From contig CM034137.1 of the NCBI GenBank assembly GCA_019914995.1, positions 1,240,001-1,304,000 of the forward strand: a DNA stretch of 64,000 nt, read 5' to 3'. This DNA comes from Acanthochlamys bracteata. Taxonomy: Eukaryota > Streptophyta > Magnoliopsida > Pandanales > Velloziaceae. The notes beneath the pieces are model-generated. The model was not told where the DNA came from. It did no database searches and worked only from the letters and a program-made list of their open reading frames with translations. Made by a program: the position numbers and the translations under genes. This document shows, piece by piece, positions 1 through 9,924 of the stretch (position 1 is the first letter of the stretch; each line of letters opens with the position of its first letter).

Positions 1-1564
1 AAGACGTACTGATTACAGCAGTAATGTTGTGAGATTGTTGTTGGTTTATTTTGAAAAGAGAATCAGTTAAGTCAAATGTTCTTGTTTAAATATTTTGTCT
101 AAGTATTGTAGCTTTCTAAATCAAGATTAATGTACTTCATTTTTTACGAAGAAGAAGGTGAATATGAATAAATTTATTTGCTGAATCACATAAATTTTAT
201 ATTATTGTATTTGTGCTTGATTTATTTGCCTAAGTTTGTTTTAAATTAAATTATCATGTACACTAATCTTTATGTTCAGGAAATAGCCTCATATTAGCTA
301 ACTGACAACTCTCTATCCAAAGTAATGTTTCTGTTCATGAAGCTTTTTGTTTCTCATTCGACTATAGTGGTTTTATTTCATAAAAAACATTTATAAATTT
401 TTTATTTTAAAAGTATCAACTTAATCTACCCCTTCTTCAGATTCAACCAACAAGTACTAATGTGGAGTGTCTCTTTATATAAAATTTAACAATATAATAT
501 ATAATATTATTATATAAGTATTTCTAGCATTTGTTGCATCACAACTAATTACTATAAGATTGTTTGCAATTAATTATGAAATGCTTTTTATGAAAACTTT
601 TACATATAATTTTTATTATTTTGTAAATAAGAAATTAAATTTACTTTTAGAATTAACTAATTCCTTTTAAGAAATTAAGCAATTTCAAATATTCTCTAAA
701 TATTATATCAATAATTTTCTGACAGTTCAATCATAATTCACTTATAATGTATATAACATCACAATCAGTGCCTATTGATACCTGTGTGAAAGTTTGATAT
801 GTTTCGTCAATCGGATACAATCGTCTTCTATTTCGGAAGTTTGCCTGAAGCTTTAATTTTCTTTTTAGTGTACTCAATAGTCAACATGAAATTGTGGCAT
901 TCATATTCTTAAGCTTTAAGAGATTTATTAGTTGTTTATTGTTTTCTTATCTTCACATTTTTTATTTTAATTTTTTATATTATATTTTTTAATAAATATT
1001 AAAAAATGTTATATAATACATTTTTTAGAATTTAAAAACAAATTTTTGTTATAAAATTCTGTATTATTTTTTCAAAATTTTAAAAATGTCCTTTGTTTTA
1101 TAAAAATCATTTCAATAAGTATTCTAAATATCCCCTTAACCCTTATACTTAAAACCTTAAACATTAAGTTTTTCTCATTTATTACCAATTATAAATTGAG
1201 AAAAGGCCAGTTTTTTTCATCTTTATTAAAAAAAGAACTAGAGCTTATAGGCTAGAACTCTTAGTATGTAAGGCAATTTTTGGGTTTATTACTTAAATCT
1301 TCACATATAAAATATTTTACTCATGATCCAGAATTCAAAAGAAAAACATAATTTAGGAATATAACGTGCAACGTGGTCTCTCCTTCCCTTCAACCACCGT
1401 CCCTACACCGTTTCCTTTCTTTTCTTTCGATACACGTCTCTGGTTTCCAACACTTCACCAGATCACCGAAAAACTCCACAACTTCCGTATCACACTTCTC
1501 GAAACTTCGGTTCATTCAAGTCCTTCAAACAAGTCTGATCGAAATCGTTCACGCGGCGGTACCG
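1..1564. other. AT-rich intergenic DNA and PRA1 upstream region
   Basis: No open frame here resembles a protein. The stretch is very AT-rich, especially 955-1125, which has the A/T-run texture of the small inverted-repeat elements found elsewhere in the window. About 1366-1564 is richer in C and is probably the 5' leader of the PRA1 gene. The upstream part of that reading frame has no ATG before 1565. Confidence 0.6.
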
Positions 1565-2146
1565 ATGACGACGTACGGAACAATCCCAGCAGGTCCTGCG
1601 GCGGAGGGACGGCGTGATTTTGTCGCCGTCATGAAAGGTCACGGTCGCAATATTTTCTCGGTCTCTACTCACCGGCCGTGGCGTGAACTCGCCCCGTCTA
1701 TCCACGCCTTCTCTTTTCCTCGCCCGTTCTTCTCTGAAGTTTTCCACCGGGTCAGATCTAACGGTGCTCACTTCGCGGCCAACTACACAATCATCGTTCT
1801 CATCGTTGTTTTTCTCAGCTTGATTCGTCAACCGGTTTCACTCATCGTGTTTCTCGTCATGGTGGCGCTCTGGTTGTTTCTTTTCTTCCTTCGAGATGAT
1901 CCGGTTGCTGTAATGAATAGGGAGTTCAGTGATCGGACGGTGATGATTGTTTTATCAATTGCTACTCTGGTGGTGTTGCTTCTCACCGGAGCTACAACGA
2001 ATATTATAGTTTCGTTGGTGGTTGGAATCGTGGTAGTGCTTGTTCACGCAGCTTTCAGGAAGACGGAAGATCTCGAAGGTGGTGGTGGTGGCTATTACGC
2101 GGTGCCCGGTGATGAAGAACAAGGCCCTGGAAGGAATCCACGCTAG
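1565..2146 (+). CDS. PRA1 family protein, F-type (prenylated Rab acceptor)
   Basis: Single-exon gene for 193 residues. PRA1 proteins are small four-pass membrane proteins of ER, Golgi and endosomes that bind prenylated Rab GTPases and help vesicle traffic. The start at 1565 gives MTTYGTIP, the usual beginning of plant PRA1.F members, and it is the first ATG of the frame. Visible parts are a soluble N-terminus, the THRPWRE stretch (about 35-41), a first hydrophobic pair at 74-109 split by RQP, the conserved FLRDDP turn (108-113), and a second pair at 125-163 ending in VLVHAAFRKTEDL. The tail is Gly- and acid-rich. Length matches the family (180-220). Assignment to the F group rests on the N-terminus and the tail and is inferred; the family itself is clear. 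Confidence 0.93.
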   Translation: MTTYGTIPAGPAAEGRRDFVAVMKGHGRNIFSVSTHRPWRELAPSIHAFSFPRPFFSEVFHRVRSNGAHFAANYTIIVLIVVFLSLIRQPVSLIVFLVMVALWLFLFFLRDDPVAVMNREFSDRTVMIVLSIATLVVLLLTGATTNIIVSLVVGIVVVLVHAAFRKTEDLEGGGGGYYAVPGDEEQGPGRNPR

Positions 2147-3269
2147 AGATCTCTTCTCTTCCCTTCTCTTCTCTCCGGTTTGATCTGATCTCTTGCTCGT
2201 TTTCTTTCTCATTACAAATTCAAAATGGGTAGGCATCATTTTGTTGGTTGATTTGCTACCATATCTCTTTTTAGTGGGTGGAAATTTGTTTGTGTAAGCG
2301 AGCATGAAGCCAGGAATTCAAAAGTTTTAGCTCCATTTGAATGTTTTCTTGTGTGGTAACGTCAGTGATAGAACGCGTCTGTTCCTTGTAAAATTTTCTT
2401 CAATTTCAGTTAGCTTTTATGATTCTTTTTTTCTTTCCTGTACAGTCATGCTTGCTCTTCTTTGCAAAAATTGCTTGTTAAATCTGGTAATCAATATTGA
2501 ATTTCTGTTATAGCAATAGCCTATGGAGTATGGAGTACATCTAACTTGATATGTTTATGTAACCTTCAGTCATTGATTGATATGAGTTATATTTTCAACT
2601 TAGTAATAAATAAGCCATTTGAGATATAAACATTTAACACCTCTTGTGGAGAATTGTTAAACTGACAATTTCCAAATTGGATTGTTTCTACTGTGATTAG
2701 AAACATGGATGCAAGTTGACCAAGGTTTCAACTAGTTCTTATCTGGAGAGATGGCAGAATGAGTTGGTGCATTATAGCTTTCAATTTGGCCAACTAGCCG
2801 CATGGAATAATGGAAAGCATATAGCTTTCATCTTCTTGCATTTGTATGGCGCTGCTGTTTCTATACTTCTTCGCTTGCATGATCTGTGAATAAAAAGGTC
2901 GTCTGATTTCAAGCAAAGAATGTAGAGGAATTTTCTGAAACTCTACTGAGCTTGGCTAGCTGTCAGGCGTGTTCTAATTGAATGGAAGTGACTTTTTTAC
3001 TAGAGTGAAAATTAAAAATTAAAGTTTATTGAAAATTTGGTTGTAAGTTGAATTTAATTTTTGTATTTTAATTGTTTTTAAATGGGTTGAAAGTAAATTT
3101 TACTTTTTATTGTTTGAATTGATTGGAAATAAAGTATAGTAATTTTATAGTGCAATTTTAAGTTCAATTTTTCATTTGAAATATACGAGTTATTTGAAAT
3201 TTTAATTATGGCGAATGAAACTGAAAGTTTGGACATTCGAACGGTTTGGTTTCTAGACTTCAAAATTTT

Positions 3270-3372
3270 ACGTAAGTGCAATTTCCAAATCCCAAAATTT
3301 TGGACATTTGAACGGTTTGGTTTCTACTTACTAGACTTTGAAATTTTGGGATTTGGAAATTTGCACTTGCGT
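3270..3372. repeat. Hairpin-forming inverted repeat (about 32-bp arms)
   Basis: The left arm 3270-3301 and the right arm 3341-3372 are nearly perfect reverse complements; both contain the core AAATCCCAAAATTT or its complement. The loop is about 39 bases. A further direct repeat overlaps it: GAACGGTTTGGTTTCTA at 3239-3255 and again at 3310-3326, each followed by a similar TAGACTT stretch. It could be the remnant of a MITE or a source of small RNA; the sequence alone does not decide. Confidence 0.75.
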
Positions 3373-3534
3373 ATTTGGGGTTCTCTATTTTCAAGTTGAG
3401 TTTGAACAAAAAGTTCTTTTGTTTTTTTTTTCATCCCCTTTTTAGTTGCCTTAAGATTGCTTCTGGAGTAATTTCTACTTGCTTTTTTGAGCATTTTTTT
3501 GAACGAGGCCTTAAACAATGGGCTAGAGAAAACT

Positions 3535-3830
3535 TACTAGGGGTCGTTTAGGATTTGTTTAACCAGTAGAGCTTTGTAGAAATAAGTTTTTCGTGAATTT
3601 GTTGAAAAATAAATTTATTTTTTTAGCCATATATATATATGTATTATAAAATTTTATAATGCATAAGTTATTCATGATTTTTGGAAAAATAAAAAATTGA
3701 AATATGAAGATGAAACGCAAAAGCCACACGATCCCTAAAACTAGATTGCAGCACTTCACCCCATCATCCAAAAGAAGGAAAAAAGAAACTTCTTCAAGTT
3801 TGAAACTCATTCCGAACGAGGCCTCAATTA
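3535..3830. repeat. AT-rich MITE-like repeat
   Basis: The left part has GGGGTCGTTTAGGATTTG and the right end, read on the minus strand, has GAGGCCTCGTTCGGAATG, which are loosely alike. GAACGAGGCCT occurs at the right end and also just upstream near 3501. The interior is AT-rich and non-coding. The boundaries are guesses. Confidence 0.35.
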
Positions 3831-4189
3831 TAACCCGTTTGCACTTGTGAATTTGATATTGGCGGCTTTATAATGAAAAATGTTATTATTAGACAAAATC
3901 TATAGTCAAACAAATCATACGCTAATAGTCAAATCCGGGCTCGAAGCCGAAGCCCAATTAAAGTAGAACCCCACGAAGTTTTCTTTTTCTTTTTAATTAT
4001 CTCTGCTGCTATTACGAGTTATGAGTCAGTTGGACGGAGCACAGCGTGTGATATCTCCTACTCCGTCTCCCGCTTTCCTTCCTGTTCTTCTTCTTGTTCT
4101 CTGATAAATAACACGCAATCGAATGCTTCTTCTTTGATCCAATTGTGGCAATTGATAGATTGGATTCGATTAAGCTCTTCGATTGATTC

Positions 4190-7100
4190 ATGGCAGAAGC
4201 TCTTCGCTTCGGCCATCTGTTCCCTGCTTGTAAACTTCCTATCCTTCCTTCATCTCCCAATTTCTCTGTCACTTGCCTTCAAGCGAAGCCTACCACCACT
4301 GCTTCCGCTGCTGCTATTAAGGGATCGTCCCGGTTCTCTCGTTTCCAGGCAAGTTTCTTCTCATTACTGTTTAGGTTTGGTATAATTGAGAAGATTAGTG
4401 TTCTGGATTATAGGCAGATGTTTATTATAAGATATTTGGGTTGGAATTTGGTTCTTAGTTCTGTTATAAATAGGGCCTTCACCCTAAAACCCATTGGTAA
4501 TAACGAAAAGGAATGCAACAAAGAAGATGGCCGACTGCCTCCAGCAGATTACAAATAAGTTGGAAAAGAAAATTAATTAAAATTGTGTTATTTTTTGTTC
4601 AATGAACTAATAGAATATATACGAATCTATAGAACCTAGAATCACTACCTTATTGAAATATCTTTCAAAAATGAAAAAAAAGTCTATACTTTCCTGACTC
4701 TTGTTAGTACTCCTAATAAATTGAACTTTTGTAAATTTTTTTAACTAAATAGAGGCTTATGCACTCTTATTCTGACAATGTATTATTTGTTTCTGACACT
4801 CTCCCTTAAGTTGAGACTGAATTGTGAAATATCAACTTTTCATTTAGTGTGTAAAAGTTATTATTTCTTAAAACCTTTATAAAAATAGTAGCTAGTTGTG
4901 CTGGACTGGCTGAAGAAGAGATCTGCGTCCAGTACATTCTGACTGCTTGTGACGGCATGTGACGATGTGTTGAGGCTCCAAATTCGACATGGTTGCCTAT
5001 AGTTAGGAGGCTGGTTTGGTGACTGGCGATTAGGAAGTCGAAGGGAAGATGTAATTGAGCAGCAGCCTAGCGGTAACATGAAGTGCCGAAGCAGAAGATC
5101 AGATATATTGGAAGAAGCCCGATGGTTAAGAGGAGCAAATGGAAGACTAATGACGAAATCAGTAATGATCAGCAACGATGACTTAGATTGGAGATGCATA
5201 ATTAAGATTACTTCTCAGTAGTCCCCAATACGAGGTGCCGGATTAAAACCCAATTTAATGCCTACCCTAATGTGAAGGTGGGAAATGCGAATTACAGCGT
5301 AAACAAAATGAGAATAACTTTTTGAAAGTCAAATCTGAATTATAGTATAAGGACAATCGGAATTATGACATACTAGCATCGAAAGGTAAGTGTGAACTTT
5401 GGTATAAGAACAACTAGAATTACGGTATAACGGTATGAAGACTAATGGTAAGAATATCAGTCCAAATTACTGTATAAAGGCAATCCGAATTACGACACAA
5501 TGACATGAAAGTCAAATCTGATTTATGTTAAAAATTCTATAAAAATATAAACGTTGGAAAGAAAAAAGCGAAGGAAAAGTAATGAGATAATTAAGAGTCA
5601 GTAGGATAAGAGCTCCGATATCATATTGGAAATCAGATTTTCAACTTAAAATCAATTGCTAATAATTAAAGGGAGAGAAATAAAGCTGAAAACCGCTGGA
5701 GATGGAAGACAGCCTTATATGGAGAAGTTGGTTAGCATTAGAATGACAAACAAAGTGAAAGAAAAAAGAAAAACAAAAATCCCTTTTACCCTTTAAGGGA
5801 TTTTTTTTGTGTGGCAAGAAAAAAAAATTTTAATGCTAAAAGGTCAGTTTATAAAACAGTCATTCGGTTAAGATGTTATGATAGTGAGTGTTAGGCTATC
5901 AAAGGTCAATATGGTTATATAGTTATATGAGGATGAGCAGATGGATACATTGGTATAGTATAGTGGACAATATGAAATAAAAATATATATTGATAAGCAG
6001 TTATCACACCTATCGATGACAAATTAAGAGAAGTTAGACTTGGATGTTTGGGTCATGTCATGTGTAGACTTACAAATGATGCATTGTATAGAAGCGATGC
6101 GACTTCAGGAGAACACTTTAGGAGAAAAGGTCGATCAAAATTAACTTGGTTTTAAGATGGTGGCCAAGATTTAGAGGAATTACATTTATGGCTAAATCTG
6201 GAGTATAATCGAACAGAATCAAAAAAAAAAATTCATATAGCCAGCCCCACTCAAGTAGGATAAATCCTTAGTTTGTTGTTGTCGTATTATTTGTATTCAT
6301 TGAACATAAACATAATATATATGTATTTATAGATTTTGAGCCATAACTTTATTAGAATACTTTCTTAATGTGAAAAGGATCTATATTTTATTGGATTTTC
6401 ATTAGAATTTGTAATTAATTGGACAGTTATAGAATGTCTAGCTACTGGAATTTTATTACACTCTTATCCTGCTAATGTATCATATATATCCTAACAAGTT
6501 CAGCAAAATTTAGGGTCTTCTTAAACAATAATTTAATGTTGATTGCCTTATTAGATGGGTTAATTTTGCCAGTACGTGCAAACTTTCAGGAGGTATGAAA
6601 GTCCTTGCAGTTTGAATGCAATTGTTTGAGAACGGTTTGGTATTTGGCCTTTAAGTTCTGCGACTTGGCTGGAATTCTGAATAATGTTGGTGCAACCTAT
6701 AACACAGACTTTTGGTTGAATTGTCTTCTTTTGCATGTTCTCAGGCACTGTATGATGAGATAGATCACCCACGGATTTATTTTGGTTATTTTTACTGTTA
6801 AAGACTGAAGTCTTGTCAATGATTATGCTGAACCATACCAAAGCTGTCAATGTAAGTTAAGCTTTAAACTAAATAGGGCAAAACCTTTGTGTACTGTCTA
6901 CTGTTCAACCCAGACAAAATTTATGTACATCAGTCCCCTCCATTTTCCATATTGATTGTAGATGTATATTGTTAGTCTTGTGTGAATTAAAGGATCAAAG
7001 CTATTCTACCATCTGTATTTTGGAACTAGGAAGCCTTGAAAAGCAACAAACAGTCCCTTCTATTCTAGTGGTTATCATAGTTTGCAATTTGTGGGCACGT

Positions 7101-8961
7101 TTATGAATGTTTCATTGTGTAGCAAAACTGTAAGTGAATGTGGTAGTAATTATTCCTATTGTATATATTGGATGCACTGTCTTCTTGAATTTTGTTGTTT
7201 TAATGTTCATCTCTATGTTGATGGTCGGTGTTGCTAGCTGCATAGTTTATTCTCCTCCCTGTTTTCTCTTTGTGTTGCGGACAAGTGTCCATTTTTTTAT
7301 TGAATTTCTGTTTATGTATTTGACGAAATATGGCTGCCACATTAATTAGATATATTTTTTAATGTGGTTTGGTCTTCTTTTATATATATATTTTCTGGGT
7401 GTCCTTTCTGAACTTTTAGTTGGTGCGCTGTAGGTGCATGCAGTTGTTGCTCAGGAAGATGCACCAAAGTGGTGGGAAAGAAATACCTCACCTAATATGA
7501 TTGATGTTCATTCGACCCAAGAGTTTTTGGATGTTTTGAGCAAAGCTGGTGATAAACTTGTTGCTGTTGAATTCTATGGTACTTGGTGTGGGTCTTGTAA
7601 AGCACTATTCCCTAAGGTATTTATCTTGCTTATGTTAGTTTTTCTATTAGCTAAAGATATAACTGTATGGCCGACTCACTTTCGGTTCGGCCTGTGATTT
7701 CACCCTTCTTGTAACTGTTATGTTTGCAAATAAGTTATACGGGTTTGTGTCAAAGGACATTTTCATTTGCATCCATCTTCACTGCTAAGAAGAACTTAAC
7801 TCATTGGTTGTCTCTTCTCTTAGAAATTTCTAGTTATAGGATGCTTAAAACCAAGTGGGCTTCATTGCATGTACTGCATGTACCTCCAGCTTTACTGGAG
7901 TATATCAAAAGTGCAATCATATCTATGTTAATACAGGCACTGTCAGCCTTGTATCTATATATTCTTAAGGCAATAGCTGATGATGAAACAAATGAGTGGA
8001 ACTATCTTTTGAGCAAAGTTTATCACTCTTACATTCACTTTCTCACATTGTCATACACTAGTTTGCTGTCTCATTACTGTTCTTGAATAAAACTTGCATC
8101 TTCAATGCCTACTGATTGGTCTAAGTGTCAGGCTTGTTTAAATATCACCATTGATCTTTCCATATTTCTTAAATATGTTGCAGCTCTGCAGACTAGCTGG
8201 AGAACACCCTGATATCGTATTTGTAAAGGTAAATTTTGATGAGAATAAGCCGATGTGCAAGAGGCTAAATGTCAGGGTGCTTCCTTATTTCCATTTTTAC
8301 CGGGGTGCCAATGGGCTTTTGGAGGCCTTCTCATGTTCCTTGGCGAAGGTGAGCAACCATTCTTGTTGGCACTCCATTAATTTAGGCTGAGTGTATATCA
8401 ACAAACATATGTGGATGTTTGCATGGTCTTTTGTTTCCCAATCTTGATCTAGGCTTACTTTTCTCTTGAGATGGTTTCTTGTTAAGATAAATGTTTTGTG
8501 TATCATAGTGTAGGACTTATAAATTTTCTTAGTAGTTTAGTCATAAGGCTTCATATCTCTATATCGAGACCTCAATGCTCTCATCAAATCAGGTGATAGA
8601 TAGTGAGACCTGCACTATCTCTGTTTAATAGATGATCAGAGTCTTTTGGTAAGATAGTACTGAAATATGTCTCAGACTAACCAAGGCACAAGAAGCATTT
8701 TGGAAACTTGAAACTTGCTTGGTTCTTTGTTGCTCCTTTGTTAATTTCCTTGAACATAATCGAGAAACTCAAAAAGAATTTCCTGGCCTGACTCTCATGA
8801 ATACCTAACCAAGCTTTTGGGCATTGCAGTTTCAGAAATTAAAAGACGCCATTGCAACACACAACACAGCTAGGTGTAGCATCGGGCCGCCGTTAGGTGT
8901 GGGAGATCTCCTCGATACTTCAACATCACAGGAAACACCAGCGGAAACTAGTTCCAGATAG
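4190..8961 (+). CDS. Chloroplast thioredoxin-like 2 protein (ACHT1/2 type)
   Basis: Four coding exons, 4190-4348, 7434-7616, 8184-8348 and 8830-8961, all joined in phase 0, give 212 residues. ACHT proteins are plastid thioredoxins with an atypical active site that pass redox state to targets such as 2-Cys peroxiredoxin. The first exon is a Ser/Ala/Pro-rich basic transit peptide (1-53). The active site is WCGSC at 104-108, with GSC in place of the classic GPC. EFYGTWC precedes it, and the cis-proline is in VRVLP (144-148). The C-terminal FQKLKDAI helix is family-typical and the tail is loose. Intron 1 is 3,085 nt and begins with GC (CAG|GCAAGT) rather than GT; no nearby GT keeps the frame. It holds transposon relics. 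Length and exon order suit the ACHT1/ACHT2 (thioredoxin-like 2) group; distinction from other ACHTs is inferred. Confidence 0.9.
4480..6496 (-). mobile_element. Decayed Copia-like LTR retrotransposon in ACHT intron 1
   Basis: Read on the minus strand, one LTR starts TGTTAGGAT at 6496 and the other TGTCAGAA at 4798. Their first about 200 bases (6295-6496 and 4598-4798) align clearly, sharing for example CACTCTTATYCTG and TATAGA blocks on the plus strand. On the minus strand, TGATATCGGAGCTC at about 5626-5613 resembles the initiator-Met tRNA primer site TGGTATCAGAGC with two mismatches in 12. CTTAAGGGAGAG (4810-4799) precedes the second LTR like a polypurine tract. The interior (about 4800-5610) encodes no recognisable gag or pol, so this is a decayed or non-autonomous copy. 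The 4480 edge is approximate. The upstream LTR is enlarged by a LINE tail. Confidence 0.6.
5921..6290 (+). mobile_element. LINE (non-LTR retrotransposon) 3'-end relic
   Basis: The plus strand reads, with stops and gaps, the hallmark end of plant LINE ORF2: MRMSRWI near 5927, then [50 protein letters not shown] and finally IASPTQVG followed by a stop at about 6262 and a short TTG-rich tail. A stop after LTWF and a reduced KDKIRNE segment show it is dead. It lies within the 5' LTR of the Copia-like relic, so it inserted after that element. Confidence 0.75.
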
Positions 8962-9924
8962 CTCATCTTCTAGCATATAATACTTGAAGTTGTAAAAAGT
9001 TGATTCATGTTAATATCACGTTTTCTTCGATTTCTTATTCGATATATATTGACATACAGTTAAAGATGGACATTGTTGTACAATTCTTTTGCAAACTCAT
9101 GTCCTCTAAATTGTTTGATATTGAATAAACCGAGGAAATCTGCTACTCTCCCTGGTATTTCCCTTCACGTTGTTGAATAGAATTTATGGGTCGGGTTCTT
9201 TCGAAACCTGTGTACTTGAGAAACCCGTTTCCTGGTTTGACCAGAGAAATTGTTCATGAATCTCTCAGGACGTGTTTTTTTTAACAATAAATTGAGTTAT
9301 GAAAAAATAACTTATTTAAAAAGTGAAGTAAAAAGTGAGTTTATTTTTTTTATTTTGTTTTGAAATTGGTTTGAAAATAAATTTTTTTTAGGTATACAAT
9401 TTGAATTTTAAAAGTGAAATTTTTTTGACGGGAGAGTCTATTTTGAGTTTTTGTGTTTATTTTGTTTTGAAAGTGAAATTCGAAGTAGGATTTGTGGAGG
9501 AAAAAACTTTGTTCAAAATATTGATACGCGTTCCCTTAATCATAGCTAGCCTCTCTTGATTACATTTTTTACAAGAAAAGAAAACAAAATGAAAAAGTTT
9601 AGAAACTACAAACAGGGTCAATTCCGCCGTCTCTAGACACCAAAACAAAAAAAAACTAATAAAGAAAAAGAAATTGTAGCTATCACCACTATGCTTTTCC
9701 AATAGAATCTCTGTATCTATGTATGATCATCAGCAGCTATATGTCTTCATCAGCTAAAATTTAATTAGCGATCGCTATCATTGAACGGAATTCTTTCGGC
9801 AAAACTTTGGTGTTGGTAAAACACTCAGTCAAAATTGATGGGCCATCTTGATCAATGTATCAATCTGTGCTGTCGGAGAGAAGATAACCAAAAAACAAAA
9901 ACTGATAATTATCATCTGAGTCAG
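8962..9924. other. Convergent 3' flanks of ACHT and bHLH genes
   Basis: Two genes end towards each other here, so this is mostly 3' UTR and terminators. An AT-rich stretch with weak repeat character lies at 9280-9500. The open frame 9457-9702 on the minus strand is low-complexity Phe/Ser and not protein-like. Confidence 0.5.

Larger units (their letters stand above)
2147..4189. other. Intergenic: PRA1 3' region, hairpin, repeat, ACHT promoter
   Basis: About 2147-2950 is likely 3' UTR and flank of the PRA1 gene. It is followed by an inverted/direct repeat cluster at 3224-3372 and an AT-rich repeat at about 3535-3830. The last 300 bases should hold the promoter and 5' UTR of the thioredoxin gene. 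No credible protein-coding ORF is present. Confidence 0.55.

Noticed and set aside
4861-5199. 112-codon minus-strand ORF in ACHT intron 1
   Set aside because: It lies inside the LTR-element relic and has no gag, protease or other recognisable motif.
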